Shown here one piece after another: positions 8,531 to 17,357 of a DNA stretch of 49,166 bases. Made by a program: the position numbers and the translations under genes. The notes beneath the pieces are model-generated. The model saw nothing but the letters and a program-made list of their open reading frames with translations. It ran no database searches and was not told the DNA's origin. The DNA is from a bacterium C-53. Lineage in GTDB: Bacteria; Bacillota; Clostridia; Lachnospirales; Lachnospiraceae. The stretch is taken from NCBI GenBank assembly GCA_003612525.1, contig RAZD01000027.1, positions 1 through 49,166 on the forward strand, given 5' to 3'. Positions within the stretch are counted from its first letter, which is position 1, and the number at the start of each line of letters is the position of its first letter.

Positions 8531-9232
8531 TCAATTATCCTGCTGCATACGGTACAACGCTTTAAACATTTCTACATCTTCCAATGTGTTGATCTTAAGA
8601 TTCAAATCAGAACCTTTGGAAAAGTAGACTTTTTCACCCAGACGTGCAACCACGCTATTCGTATCAACCTCTCCGGTAATGCCCATCTCCAGCGCTTTCT
8701 TATGGACATCCAACAGTCTGTCCATTCGATACGCCTGCGGTGTCTGAATACGGACAATCGCATATCGCGAAATACTGTCTGTTCCTGTATATCCATCTGA
8801 CGTACGCATAATTGTATCCATCGAACGCATTGCCGCCACACCCATTCCATTTACACGGCACACCCTGATGCTGTCCGTAATAATCTCTTCCGAGACAAAA
8901 GGTCTGATCGAATCATGGACAATCACAATATCATCCGCCCTACACTCATCTTTTAATGCAAGAATACCATTACGGGCAGACGCCTGTCCGTCTTCTCCTC
9001 CGGTAATCACCCATTTCAGTTTTGTGATATTAAATTGTTTTGCGTATGCCTTGACCATTTCCTGCCATCCGTCCAGACAAGACACCATAATGGAATCAAT
9101 ATCCGGATGTTCTTGAAACGTTTCCAATGTATACACAATAATCGGACGATTAAATACATTCACAAATTGTTTCGGGACTGTCATCTGAAATCTCGGGTCA
9201 GTGCCTCCCGCCAAAATTAATGCAACATTCAT
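8531..9232 (-). CDS. IspD/TarI-family cytidylyltransferase, copy 2 with altered glycine loop
   Basis: 233 residues, aligned along its whole length with the downstream copy (shared PKQF, HPDI, GQASARN, RxQTPQAYR and YFSKGS segments). The nucleotide-binding loop reads LAGGTDPRF instead of LAGGSGTR, so the second glycine is replaced by Asp-Pro. IVHDSIRPFVS keeps the acidic metal site. This could be a catalytically different or partner subunit, since IspD-type proteins are dimers, or an enzyme with another substrate. The ATG at 9232 has GAGGT eight bases upstream. It is the first gene of this minus-strand run. Confidence 0.75.
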   Translation of the reverse strand: MNVALILAGGTDPRFQMTVPKQFVNVFNRPIIVYTLETFQEHPDIDSIMVSCLDGWQEMVKAYAKQFNITKLKWVITGGEDGQASARNGILALKDECRADDIVIVHDSIRPFVSEEIITDSIRVCRVNGMGVAAMRSMDTIMRTSDGYTGTDSISRYAIVRIQTPQAYRMDRLLDVHKKALEMGITGEVDTNSVVARLGEKVYFSKGSDLNLKINTLEDVEMFKALYRMQQDN

Positions 9233-9251
9233 TATATTTACCTCAAATTTT

Positions 9252-9272
9252 TATATAATAAGATATATATAC
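9252..9272. repeat. Copy 2 of the 21-bp AT-rich upstream element
   Basis: Identical over 21 bases to 7471-7491. It lies 20 bp upstream of the start of the second cytidylyltransferase, a position fitting a promoter or operator for that gene pair. Confidence 0.45.
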
Positions 9273-9349
9273 TATCATTTTTTATTGCCTTTTGTAACTA
9301 AACCAATACGGACAATAGCCGCCTTTTCAAACAACCCATGTAAAACCCT

Positions 9350-9400
9350 AAGGAACTTCCCGGCGCCCCGCAATCTGCGGGACGTCTCCAGAGGTTCCTT
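9350..9400 (-). terminator. Two-part hairpin after telA
   Basis: AAGGAAC (9350-9356) pairs with GTTCCTT (9394-9400), and inside it CCCGCA (9367-9372) pairs with TGCGGG (9376-9381). It begins 6 bp after the telA stop. On the minus strand only a short T stretch follows, so termination strength is uncertain. Confidence 0.55.
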
Positions 9401-9405
9401 ACACA

Positions 9406-10569
9406 CTAGCTTCTCATCTGAAGCAGCCTTCCCTTCAGTTCATTCTCAATACGTCCCAGCTCTTCTTCCGCCGCATGACGCTTCGCACGCCCCTCCGCTT
9501 GGATTTTCATGACTTCATCTAAAGTAGAAATCAATGACTGATTCGTATTTTTTAAAGTTTCTATATCCACAATACTTCTTTCAGATTCTTTTGCAGTCTC
9601 AATCGTTGCCATTTTAAGCGCAGCTGCATTTTTTCTAAGCAGTTCATTTGTCATATCCGTTACTTCTCTCTGTGCCGCCGCTGCCTGTTGCGAATGATTC
9701 ATCCCCAGAGCAAGCACCATCTGGCTCTTCCAAAGCGGAATTGTATTTACAAGCGTAGATTGAATCTTTTCGGACATTAATGTGTCATTACTCTGCACCA
9801 GACGAATTTGAGGCGCCATCTGAATGGATACCATACGCGTAAGCTCTAAATCATGTATCTTCTTATCAAAACGATTCGCAAGCGCCGCAAGATCATTTGC
9901 CGCCTGTGCATCTTCAGGAAGGCCCGACTGCTCCGCCTTTGCCTTAAGCGCAGGAATCTCCTCATTCTCTACCTTTGCCAGCTTCTTTTTTCCTGCAAGA
10001 ATATACATGGAAAGTTCTTTGAAATATGTCTTATTCAGCTCATACATCTTATCAAGCATTGCCGTATCTTTTAAAAGCTGTATTTGATGATCTTCCAGAA
10101 CTTTACATATTTTATTAATATTCACCTCGGCTTTGTCATATTTAGCTCTCATGGAAGCAATCTTATTGCCTCCCTTTTTAAATATTCCAAAAATCCCTTT
10201 TTCTTCCTCTTCATCAAACTTCTTCAACTCATAGACAACGCCGGAAAGCAATTCGCCAACCTCACCCAAATCCTTGCTCTTCACATTTCCCAGTGCTGTC
10301 TCGGAAAAATCCGCAATTTTCTTCTGAGCTCCCGCGCCATACTGTAAGATCAGGTTTGAATTACCAAGCTCAATCTTTGAAGCAAAGTCATTCACCATCT
10401 GTCTTTCCTCTTCTGTTAAAGAAGATTCATCAAAAACAGGAGACTGTTTCTCCTTTTGCACGGACACTTCTTTTGCTTCAATAACTTCTTCTTTTGTTTT
10501 TGGCATTTCATCCGTAAACGGTTCAAATGTTAATGTTGGTGTCTGATTAAAATCAAATTCCTGTTCCAT
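9406..10569 (-). CDS. telA: TelA/YaaN-family toxic anion resistance protein
   Basis: 387 residues, soluble, strongly helical. It matches the TelA/KlaA family: a central region rich in helices (LEDHQIQLLKDTAMLD, MYELNKTYFKEL, LPEDAQAANDLAALANRFD) and the conserved IQMAPQIRLVQSND and MVLALGMNHS segments. TelA proteins are linked to tellurite and cell-envelope stress resistance; the biochemical role is not settled. It follows an XpaC-like gene by about 37 bp, the same pairing as xpaC-yaaN in Bacillus. I choose the ATG at 10569, which has GGGGGAAC just upstream, over a TTG four codons earlier. Confidence 0.85.
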   Translation of the reverse strand: MEQEFDFNQTPTLTFEPFTDEMPKTKEEVIEAKEVSVQKEKQSPVFDESSLTEEERQMVNDFASKIELGNSNLILQYGAGAQKKIADFSETALGNVKSKDLGEVGELLSGVVYELKKFDEEEEKGIFGIFKKGGNKIASMRAKYDKAEVNINKICKVLEDHQIQLLKDTAMLDKMYELNKTYFKELSMYILAGKKKLAKVENEEIPALKAKAEQSGLPEDAQAANDLAALANRFDKKIHDLELTRMVSIQMAPQIRLVQSNDTLMSEKIQSTLVNTIPLWKSQMVLALGMNHSQQAAAAQREVTDMTNELLRKNAAALKMATIETAKESERSIVDIETLKNTNQSLISTLDEVMKIQAEGRAKRHAAEEELGRIENELKGRLLQMRS

Positions 10570-10605
10570 ATGTTCCCCCAATCTGCCAGTTTATGACATT
10601 CAAAC

Positions 10606-11787
10606 TTATTTTTTTTCAAAATCGCTCCCCGATAATCCCGCCTGTGCAAGCATTGTCGAAAGCACAGAAATATCCGTAGATACATCAAGCATTTCTTCCT
10701 GAAATAACTGGTCAAACAAACGCTCAAAGGATGCATTGATATTATCGAGTGTGTTTTCTATCTCCTGCTTTCCCTTGCGAATATTTTCACCCTGCACTGG
10801 CTGCATGTCAAATTCTCTGTATTTATAAATTAACTTCATCGTAGTCGGAAGATAATACTCCATAAACCTCCGTATATCATCCAACTTATCCGGATGTAAC
10901 TCTACATAATCGAAAATCTTTGTTGTCACAAGTTCCAAACGGTCCAGTTTCCGCGAAATATCCTCACCGGGAATAGTGTCATTGATCTTACGAATTTCCC
11001 TGATATATCCTTTACCCTCCGCAATTGCTTCCCGTATTTTTTTCATCTCCGGATTTTCTTCATTCACAATGTTTTCTTTTTGCTCAGCTGCCTCCTGCTG
11101 TTCACGCCCTATACGGGAATCCTCCGCACGGCAGTATTGCTCATATGCTTCATCTGTAATCATAAAACATGTTTGATTCAAATCCAGATGCCCTTCCAGG
11201 AACCAACGGTCCAGCATCATCTTCTTTAAATCTTTCACCACATAGGATTCTTTTTTTCGAACCTCATCCGCCAGTCTCTTTATGGAGCAGTATTCCCTTC
11301 CCTCCATCGTTTTGCAATAAACACGAAAACGGCGAACCCTCTTATGTATCCTCTTTCCTCTTCCACTTATCATGGAAAAAAAGGAACACGGAATACAAAG
11401 CACCATTGCAGCCACAATTGCTTCCCACGTCCCACTGCCAATGCCTCCAATGAAAACAAGAACAGCAACAATGCCAAAAAGAGCAGAACCAAATCCGCCA
11501 AATACCCTCATTAGCGTGCCTAAAGAATTCTCTTTCGGTATACGCACTGCCGGAAGCTGTTTCTTCCTGGCCGCCTGAATATGCAGCTTGTCCCATTTCA
11601 CATTCTTATTTATGCTGTCCGCAGTTCCGGTCGCAGCCTTCGTCACAGAGTCATGGACAGACTCTACAGTACTGTTGACCGTGTCTTTAATATTTTTCTG
11701 TAAATCTTTTACTTCCTGGGAATTCAGGACATCGTCCACTGTTTTTCCAATCTGTCTGCCTAATTCCGAAAAATTCCAATCACCCAT
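10606..11787 (-). CDS. xpaC: XpaC-like protein (5-bromo-4-chloroindolyl phosphate hydrolysis family)
   Basis: 393 residues. An amphipathic N-terminus (LGRQIGKTVDDVLNSQE) is followed by two hydrophobic segments near residues 90-135 (FGSALFGIVAVLVFIGG and IVAAMVLCIPCSFFSM), then a long cytosolic helical part. The segment YYLPTTMKLIYKYREFD is the hallmark of the XpaC family. Members are membrane-anchored proteins of unknown mechanism that travel with TelA. The ATG at 11787 has AGAGGAT upstream. It is the first gene of a two-gene minus-strand unit with telA. Confidence 0.8.
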   Translation of the reverse strand: MGDWNFSELGRQIGKTVDDVLNSQEVKDLQKNIKDTVNSTVESVHDSVTKAATGTADSINKNVKWDKLHIQAARKKQLPAVRIPKENSLGTLMRVFGGFGSALFGIVAVLVFIGGIGSGTWEAIVAAMVLCIPCSFFSMISGRGKRIHKRVRRFRVYCKTMEGREYCSIKRLADEVRKKESYVVKDLKKMMLDRWFLEGHLDLNQTCFMITDEAYEQYCRAEDSRIGREQQEAAEQKENIVNEENPEMKKIREAIAEGKGYIREIRKINDTIPGEDISRKLDRLELVTTKIFDYVELHPDKLDDIRRFMEYYLPTTMKLIYKYREFDMQPVQGENIRKGKQEIENTLDNINASFERLFDQLFQEEMLDVSTDISVLSTMLAQAGLSGSDFEKK

Positions 11788-11811
11788 TTTTTCATCCTCT
11801 GACCAATACCA

Positions 11812-11858
11812 AAAGAAAGCCCAAACAACATCACGAGGTTATTCGAGCTTTCTTTTTA
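11812..11858. terminator. Hairpin between the AI-2E-family permease and xpaC
   Basis: AGAAAGC and GCTTTCT form a stem around a loop of about 27 nt. The plus strand continues into TTTTTATT and the minus strand into CTTTTGG. It lies downstream of the minus-strand permease and likely ends its transcript. The remaining bases of the 11788-11959 gap show nothing else I recognise. Confidence 0.5.
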
Positions 11859-11959
11859 TTTAAGAACTCAAGGAATAGTGTTCATTTCAAATATTATACA
11901 ACAAAATCTTGTATTTGTCTCTTAAATTTTTAATAAATATGGGAATTTGTTTACTATTA

Positions 11960-12991
11960 CTAATTTTTCAGCCAATCAACCACAAGTAATAGTGATATGG
12001 GGCCCATGATTACACCAAATATGCCATATATACGAAGCCCTACATAAACAGCCATTACCATTGCAATGGGAAAAACTCCCATCTTCTTTCCTAAAAGTTT
12101 GGGTTCCATTACTTCACGCACAATCATGCAGAGCAGATAAGTGGCTATCTTAATAATAGAAGAAATATAATTTCCCTTCAGCAAATCAATCGCTGACCAG
12201 GGGATTAAGATAATTCCTGTCCCGATGAATGGAAGCGAATCCATAAATCCTGTCAGTATTCCGCCAAGAACCGCAAAACTGCTTCTGCTAAGAAGCAAAG
12301 ACAGAATACAAATTGCACTGATTACCAGAAAAATCAAAAACTGTGCTTTCACATATCTCACCAGCATGTCAATAATACGCCGCAGGCCACTCATCGCTTT
12401 TACGCAAAATGGCGACTTTTTACACACTGATAAAATCTCATCGTAATCGTGAATCAGAAAAACAGTGGCTATCAAAGTAATAAACAATGTTCCGAAAATT
12501 TTTACCGCACTGGACAAATATGTGATGGAAGAGTCCATAATTTTAGGCAGATACGTAATCTGCATATGATTTACAAAATTATTTGCATTCTCAAAGGCCG
12601 TTGTTTCCAGGAAATTCGCGTCAAGCCCAATTCTTTTCTCAAGATATCCTGCCATATCTTTCATCCCACAGCAAATAGCATCTTTATAGAGATCAAGATC
12701 ACATAAAAAATCTTTGCTGAAGTCAAGTCCACGCTCAATCAGAAGCCAAAGCAAAAATAACAGGACGCCGCCTACTGTAATCAGCAGAAATGCCGCAAGA
12801 AATCCCTTTCCGATTTTTAATTTCCGATTCAAATAATTTATAAGCGGCAACATAAGCCATGCAAGAAAGCCAGCCACAATAAACGGGAAAAAAAGAGGCA
12901 CTAGGAATTTCATTGTTACATAAATGCCAATGATCAGCCATACCAGACGAAATATTCTGTTTTGAAGTAAACCTCTTATTCTCTCTTCCAT
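11960..12991 (-). CDS. AI-2E family (PerM/YtvI-like) membrane transporter
   Basis: 343 residues with about seven or eight membrane segments: two near the N-terminus (residues 12-45), one near 60-85, one near 160-185 and several after 215. GFMDSLPFIGTGIILIPW is the conserved signature of this family, followed by VREVMEPKLLGKKMGVFP. Members export small molecules or act in sporulation (YtvI). Size and N-terminal layout fit the YtvI-like group, but no sporulation gene is adjacent. The ATG at 12991 has a weak, distant AAAGG element. Confidence 0.85.
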   Translation of the reverse strand: MEERIRGLLQNRIFRLVWLIIGIYVTMKFLVPLFFPFIVAGFLAWLMLPLINYLNRKLKIGKGFLAAFLLITVGGVLLFLLWLLIERGLDFSKDFLCDLDLYKDAICCGMKDMAGYLEKRIGLDANFLETTAFENANNFVNHMQITYLPKIMDSSITYLSSAVKIFGTLFITLIATVFLIHDYDEILSVCKKSPFCVKAMSGLRRIIDMLVRYVKAQFLIFLVISAICILSLLLSRSSFAVLGGILTGFMDSLPFIGTGIILIPWSAIDLLKGNYISSIIKIATYLLCMIVREVMEPKLLGKKMGVFPIAMVMAVYVGLRIYGIFGVIMGPISLLLVVDWLKN

Positions 12992-13091
12992 AATTGATTA
13001 TCATGCCTTTCTCAAAAATGCAACCATGCTGCATAATAACCAATATTATATCCTGATTTTACAATTTTACTTTTCCTTCTATTTCCAAATA

Positions 13092-13784
13092 TTATATTTC
13101 AGAGTACATCTGTAGATTTGTCGGACAAATCGTAAACTCTAATTTCTCCATCGTACCCGGATGCTTTAAAGCCAGACGGCAGGCACACAGATTCACTCCT
13201 CCATGATACCCTTCAACTGGTTTTCCATACTTCCTGTCTCCCAAAAGAGGGATTCCTACATGTGCCATCTGCACACGAATCTGATGATGGCGTCCCGTGT
13301 ATAAATCGATTTTTACAAGATGAAGCTCCTCCTGTATCGAATTCGCTCCCTGTACAGACCTTTCACCCGGACATAACTGATATGCAAGTTCTGCTCTCTT
13401 CGCATTCTTTTCCTTGACACTTGTAACAATGGAAGTATTTGATTTCGCATCCTTTTTCAAATAATCAACAAGTGTATGGATGCCCGGTTCCACTCTCCCA
13501 CAGACAACCGCCCTGTACTCCTTTGTCATTTGTCCTTCCCTGACCTGCTCCGAGAGATTTTTCGATGCAGACGGATTCTTGGCAAACGCAAGAATCCCCT
13601 CCACCGGCTGATCAAGACGGTGAATCACACCAAGATACGGTTCTCCATTTCCCGCTGATTTATCATAAAGATAGCCCTTTATTTCACTTACAAGATCTTT
13701 TTCACCACATTTTGCTGTCTGTGTAGCAATTCCCGCTTCCTTTTTCACCACTATAATATCTTTATCCTCAAATAAAACTTCCAT
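13092..13784 (-). CDS. RluA-family pseudouridine synthase
   Basis: 230 residues, catalytic domain only, without the S4 RNA-binding domain of larger relatives. VIHRLDQPVEG contains the catalytic aspartate (Asp58) in the HRLD motif. GRHHQIRVQMAHVGIPLLGD is the second RluA signature. Such enzymes isomerise uridine in rRNA or tRNA; the target cannot be told from sequence. The ATG at 13784 has AGGAG six bases upstream. It starts 10 bp after the response regulator stop and may be co-transcribed with the two-component pair. Confidence 0.88.
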   Translation of the reverse strand: MEVLFEDKDIIVVKKEAGIATQTAKCGEKDLVSEIKGYLYDKSAGNGEPYLGVIHRLDQPVEGILAFAKNPSASKNLSEQVREGQMTKEYRAVVCGRVEPGIHTLVDYLKKDAKSNTSIVTSVKEKNAKRAELAYQLCPGERSVQGANSIQEELHLVKIDLYTGRHHQIRVQMAHVGIPLLGDRKYGKPVEGYHGGVNLCACRLALKHPGTMEKLEFTICPTNLQMYSEI

Positions 13785-13793
13785 TACAGACTC

Positions 13794-14483
13794 CTATACC
13801 TTAAAACGGTATCCCACACCCCAGATTGTTTCGATATATTGTGGATTAGATGTATCAAATTCTATCTTTTCCCTTATTTTCTTAATGTGTACGGTTACAG
13901 TTGCAATATCTCCGATTGATTCCATATCCCATATTTTATTAAAAAGCTCTGCCTTCGAATATACATGATTCGGATTCTGCGCCAAAAAAGTAAGAAGGTC
14001 GAATTCTTTTGTTGTAAATGTTTTCTCTTCATCATTCACATACACACGACGCGCCGTTTTATCTATCTTTAATCCGCGTATCTCTATTACATCATTTTGC
14101 TGAACATTCGGAGCTGTCAGACGTTCATAGCGGGAAAGATGCGCTTTCACCCTGGCAACAAGCTCACTTGGGCTAAAAGGCTTTGTCATATAATCATCGG
14201 CTCCCAGTCCCAGACCTCTGATCTTATCAATATCATCCTTTTTCGCTGATACCATAATAATCGGCGTATTCTTAATCTCCCTGATTTTTTTACAGATTTC
14301 AAATCCATCAATACCCGGCAGCATCAGATCAAGAATAAACAGATCAAATTCTCCCGAAAGCGCTTTTCTAAGTCCGCTTTCTCCGGTATTTTCGATATCT
14401 ACCGTAAAACCGGACAGTTCCAGATAATCTTTCTCCAAATCTGCAATTGCTTCTTCGTCGTCTACAATCAATATTTTACTCAT
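13794..14483 (-). CDS. OmpR-type response regulator
   Basis: 229 residues. The receiver domain starts KILIVDDEEAI, with the phosphoacceptor Asp52 in FILDLMLPG, and has the conserved Ser and Lys in MVSAKKDD and GADDYMTKPF. The C-terminal half is a winged helix (EKTFTTKEFDLLTFLAQNP to TIWGVGYRF). I start at the ATG at 14483, with GGAGG eight bases upstream, instead of an ATG six codons earlier that lies further inside the kinase gene. It overlaps the kinase stop by a few bases, so the two are translationally coupled. The genes it controls are not evident here. Confidence 0.93.
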   Translation of the reverse strand: MSKILIVDDEEAIADLEKDYLELSGFTVDIENTGESGLRKALSGEFDLFILDLMLPGIDGFEICKKIREIKNTPIIMVSAKKDDIDKIRGLGLGADDYMTKPFSPSELVARVKAHLSRYERLTAPNVQQNDVIEIRGLKIDKTARRVYVNDEEKTFTTKEFDLLTFLAQNPNHVYSKAELFNKIWDMESIGDIATVTVHIKKIREKIEFDTSNPQYIETIWGVGYRFKV

Positions 14484-15969
14484 TGACGGCAACCTCCTCA
14501 TATTTTCTTAGTTCCATAATCATTGTTGTACCTTCTCCAACCTTGCTTGCAGCCCATATCCTGCCGCCGTGATCTTCAAGTACCTTTTTTACAATGGAAA
14601 GCCCGATACCGCTGCCGCCCTTTGATGAATTCCTCGAGATATCCGTTCGATAGAAACGGTCAAATATATAGGGCAGATCTTTCGCTGCAATACCGCGTCC
14701 ATTATCTTCTATTTCAATAATCACAAATTCCTCTGCATCTTTTATTTTTATTTTGATTATACCTTTTGATTTATCTATATATTTTGCCGAATTTCCTATT
14801 ATATTGTTTACAACTTTTTTCATTTGCACCGGATCAGCAATTACTACCGTATCTTTCGCAAGCTGATTTTCAAAAATCATCTCTATATTCTTTGATTCAA
14901 GATCCATTGCCATTTCCTCCACACAATCACTGAAATAATCCGCAATATGGATTTTCGTGAAATTGTAAGGAATACGATTCGCATCAATTCCGGAATAAAA
15001 TGTCAGCTCGTTAATCAAACGGTCCATATCATTTGCTTTACTGTAAATCGTCCGAATGTATTTTTCCTGCTTTTCAGGCGTATCTGCAACACCATCCATA
15101 ATCCCTTCCGCATAACCTTTGATCGCCGTCACTGGGGTCTTTAAATCATGTGTAATGTTGCTGATCAGAGCGCGGTTCTCATTATCATATTGAACTTTCT
15201 CTTCCGCTGTCTCCTTCAGACGTCTGCGCATATCTTCAAAATTACTGCACAGATTATCAATCTCCTCCGCATGTCCTGATAAATCCATTGTAAAATCAAG
15301 ATTTCCTTCCGCTATTTTCTGTGTCGCCTCAGAAAGCAGACGCAGGGGTGATACAAGACCATTGTAAATCCATGATACCAATGCGATACCAGTAAAAATT
15401 AAAGTGAGAACAGTTGCAATAATCATCTGAAACATTGTAGACTTAATCTGTGGTATCATATCTGAAACCTGCGTCACAATATAGACATCCCCGTCCGCAC
15501 CGTCCGAAAAAGAAAAATTAATCTGTTTTATCAAAAGCTGCTTTTCACGAATATACATTTCTCTTCCTCCTTCCGAATCATCTTTATCAAAATCCGGAAG
15601 GATATTTTTCACAAGATCTATATTTTCTTCACTGCCTGAATAAAAAATACTGCCATCTTTCATGACAATCAATACAGAAGACTTATCGATAAGTTTTTCA
15701 TTTATACTTTGAAGATAGTCTTTCTGTTCAAAACAGGTAGGATCCTCTTTCAGATCTTCCTGCATTTTATCATATATTTTAGCCGTTCCCTTACTGTAAA
15801 CCTTAACAGAATTCGATAACAGATCATAAATATCGCCTTCTATGCCAAATGCCTTTTCTACCGCTTTGATCTGATACTGCCCAATTCCAAAAAAAGTAAT
15901 ACAAATCAGAAAAATGGGCAATATAACAATAACCAGAAAAGTAATGATCAGACGGGTTCTAAGTTTCAT
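14476..15969 (-). CDS. Membrane sensor histidine kinase
   Basis: 497 residues. TM1 at about 8-28, an extracytoplasmic sensor region to about 170, TM2 at about 178-202, then HAMP. The H-box NITHDLKTPVTAIKGY has His274, followed by the N-box (NNIIGNSAKYID), the G1 box (IEDNGRGIA) and the G2 box (GGSGIGLSIVKK). The external domain resembles a PAS-like fold but its ligand is not recognisable. It phosphorylates the OmpR-type regulator encoded immediately after. It is the first gene of the unit; its start lies about 185 bp from the divergent perR gene. Confidence 0.93.
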   Translation of the reverse strand: MKLRTRLIITFLVIVILPIFLICITFFGIGQYQIKAVEKAFGIEGDIYDLLSNSVKVYSKGTAKIYDKMQEDLKEDPTCFEQKDYLQSINEKLIDKSSVLIVMKDGSIFYSGSEENIDLVKNILPDFDKDDSEGGREMYIREKQLLIKQINFSFSDGADGDVYIVTQVSDMIPQIKSTMFQMIIATVLTLIFTGIALVSWIYNGLVSPLRLLSEATQKIAEGNLDFTMDLSGHAEEIDNLCSNFEDMRRRLKETAEEKVQYDNENRALISNITHDLKTPVTAIKGYAEGIMDGVADTPEKQEKYIRTIYSKANDMDRLINELTFYSGIDANRIPYNFTKIHIADYFSDCVEEMAMDLESKNIEMIFENQLAKDTVVIADPVQMKKVVNNIIGNSAKYIDKSKGIIKIKIKDAEEFVIIEIEDNGRGIAAKDLPYIFDRFYRTDISRNSSKGGSGIGLSIVKKVLEDHGGRIWAASKVGEGTTMIMELRKYEEVAVNE

Positions 15970-16062
15970 TTATCATCATATCCTCTCTTTTACTTCCGCG
16001 TACATTATACCATACTGTGTTTTTTAAGAGCGTAAATTTTTTATAAACAATTCTAAATGATA

Positions 16063-16091
16063 TTGACAAACTTTCTTTTATGCTATAAAAT
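16063..16091 (+). promoter_or_regulatory. Promoter of the perR-rubrerythrin operon
   Basis: A consensus -35 TTGACA at 16063-16068 and a -10 TAAAAT at 16086-16091 are separated by 17 bp; TATAAA at 16084 overlaps. The PerR-type palindrome follows directly, so transcription would start within or just after the operator. Confidence 0.7.
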
Positions 16092-16096
16092 AATTT

Positions 16097-16111
16097 CAGT
16101 AATCATTACTG
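16097..16111. promoter_or_regulatory. PerR/Fur-type operator (7-1-7 palindrome)
   Basis: CAGTAATCATTACTG is a perfect 15-bp inverted repeat of two 7-bp arms around one base, the geometry of Fur/PerR boxes. It lies just downstream of the -10 and 45 bp before the perR start, fitting negative autoregulation. Confidence 0.75.
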
Positions 16112-16155
16112 TTTTGTTTGAAATAACAGGATGAGCAGTAAAGAAAGGAGATCAC

Positions 16156-16566
16156 ATGTCAGCAGCAACAACTTTAAAACGCAGCAGACAACGTGACGCA
16201 ATTCTGGCTTTCTTGAAAACAAGAAAGGATCATCCTACGGCAGATACGGTATATATGAGTGTCAGAGAGGAATTTCCGAATATCAGTCTTGGAACTGTTT
16301 ATCGAAATCTGACTCTGCTGACCGATCTTGGCATGATACAAAAGCTGAGTATGGGAGCGGGCGTTCCCGATCGCTTTGATGCCACGATAGTGCCTCATTA
16401 TCATTTTGTATGTACGGAATGCGGTAATGTTATGGATTTGGACATGAATACAATGGAAGAAGTCAACAGAATTGCCGGTGCCGGCTTTGACGGATACATC
16501 GCCGGACATGTCACTTACTTTTATGGTCAGTGCAATCACTGTCTTAATGCAAAAAATAACTGCTGA
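16156..16566 (+). CDS. perR: PerR-like peroxide-responsive Fur-family repressor
   Basis: 136 residues. The N-terminal winged helix ([33 protein letters not shown]) is typical of Fur proteins. The C-terminal dimer domain has two zinc-binding cysteine pairs, CTECGN and CNHC, plus the HYHFVC segment. The genomic pairing with rubrerythrin and the adjacent 7-1-7 palindrome favour PerR over Fur or Zur. A strong AAGGAGAT site precedes the ATG. It starts a two-gene plus-strand operon, 35 bp ahead of rubrerythrin. It would repress the operon and release it when oxidised by peroxide. Confidence 0.88.
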   Translation: MSAATTLKRSRQRDAILAFLKTRKDHPTADTVYMSVREEFPNISLGTVYRNLTLLTDLGMIQKLSMGAGVPDRFDATIVPHYHFVCTECGNVMDLDMNTMEEVNRIAGAGFDGYIAGHVTYFYGQCNHCLNAKNNC

Positions 16567-16601
16567 AAACATCAGCAGAAAAAGAAAAGGAGAATAGAAT
16601 T

Positions 16602-17141
16602 ATGAAATATGTATGTCAGGTATGCGGTTATGTTCACGAAGGAGATGCAGCTCCTGAAAAATGCCCTCAGTGTGGAGCCCCTGCTTCCAAATTTACAGAG
16701 CAGAAGGGTGCAATGGATTGGGCCGCTGAGCATGTTGTCGGCGTTGCAAAAGGTGTAAGTGAAGACATCATGGCTGACCTTCGTGCAAACTTCAGTGGTG
16801 AGTGTACAGAAGTTGGTATGTACCTTGCAATGGCAAGAGTTGCTCACAGAGAAGGCTATCCTGAGATTGGTTTATATTGGGAAAAAGCTGCTTGGGAAGA
16901 GGCAGAGCATGCTGCTAAATTTGCAGAACTTCTTGGTGAAGTTGTTACAGATTCCACAAAGAAAAATCTTGAAATGAGAGTGGAAGCAGAAAATGGCGCT
17001 ACAGCAGGTAAATTTGATCTTGCAAAACGCGCAAAAGCAGCTAACCTTGATGCAATTCATGACACTGTTCATGAAATGGCTCGTGATGAGGCAAGACACG
17101 GAAAAGCATTTGAAGGTCTGTTGAAGAGATACTTTGGCTAA
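16602..17141 (+). CDS. rbr: Reverse rubrerythrin (N-terminal rubredoxin, C-terminal diiron domain)
   Basis: 179 residues. The rubredoxin iron site comes first ([14 protein letters not shown] then [10 protein letters not shown], residues 5-30), and the four-helix diiron domain follows with E-x-x-H type ligands ([21 protein letters not shown]). This domain order is the reverse of classical rubrerythrin and is known from Clostridium, where it acts as an NADH-linked peroxide and oxygen reductase. AAAAGGAG precedes the ATG. Codon use looks like that of a well-expressed gene. A strong terminator follows 38 bp after the stop. Confidence 0.93.
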   Translation: MKYVCQVCGYVHEGDAAPEKCPQCGAPASKFTEQKGAMDWAAEHVVGVAKGVSEDIMADLRANFSGECTEVGMYLAMARVAHREGYPEIGLYWEKAAWEEAEHAAKFAELLGEVVTDSTKKNLEMRVEAENGATAGKFDLAKRAKAANLDAIHDTVHEMARDEARHGKAFEGLLKRYFG

Positions 17142-17177
17142 TCAGAAATGCCGTAAATTCAACATTTTTGAGGATTT

Positions 17178-17216
17178 AGGGGTATGTTAGAGCAATCTGA
17201 CATACCCTTATTTTTG
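17178..17216 (+). terminator. Terminator of the perR-rbr operon
   Basis: GGGTATGT and ACATACCC pair, with extra AGA/TCT pairs inside, followed by TTATTTTT. A similar sequence recurs at 23713-23752. Confidence 0.85.
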
Positions 17217-17298
17217 TGCAAGCGGTTGTGTCTGGATGTAGGTTTATATTTTTACTTCTCATTTTTTGGTGAGAAACACACACCTTTAAATGTGGGTT

Positions 17299-17328
17299 CA
17301 AAAAAGAGATAAGCGTTAACTTATCTCT
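17299..17328 (-). terminator. Terminator of the histidine phosphatase gene
   Basis: AGAGATAAG (17305-17313) pairs with CTTATCTCT (17320-17328) around a 6-nt loop, and the minus strand continues with TTTTTTG. It lies about 30 bp after the phosphatase stop. Confidence 0.8.
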
Positions 17329-17357
17329 CTTAGATACTGCAATAAACAAATAGGAAT

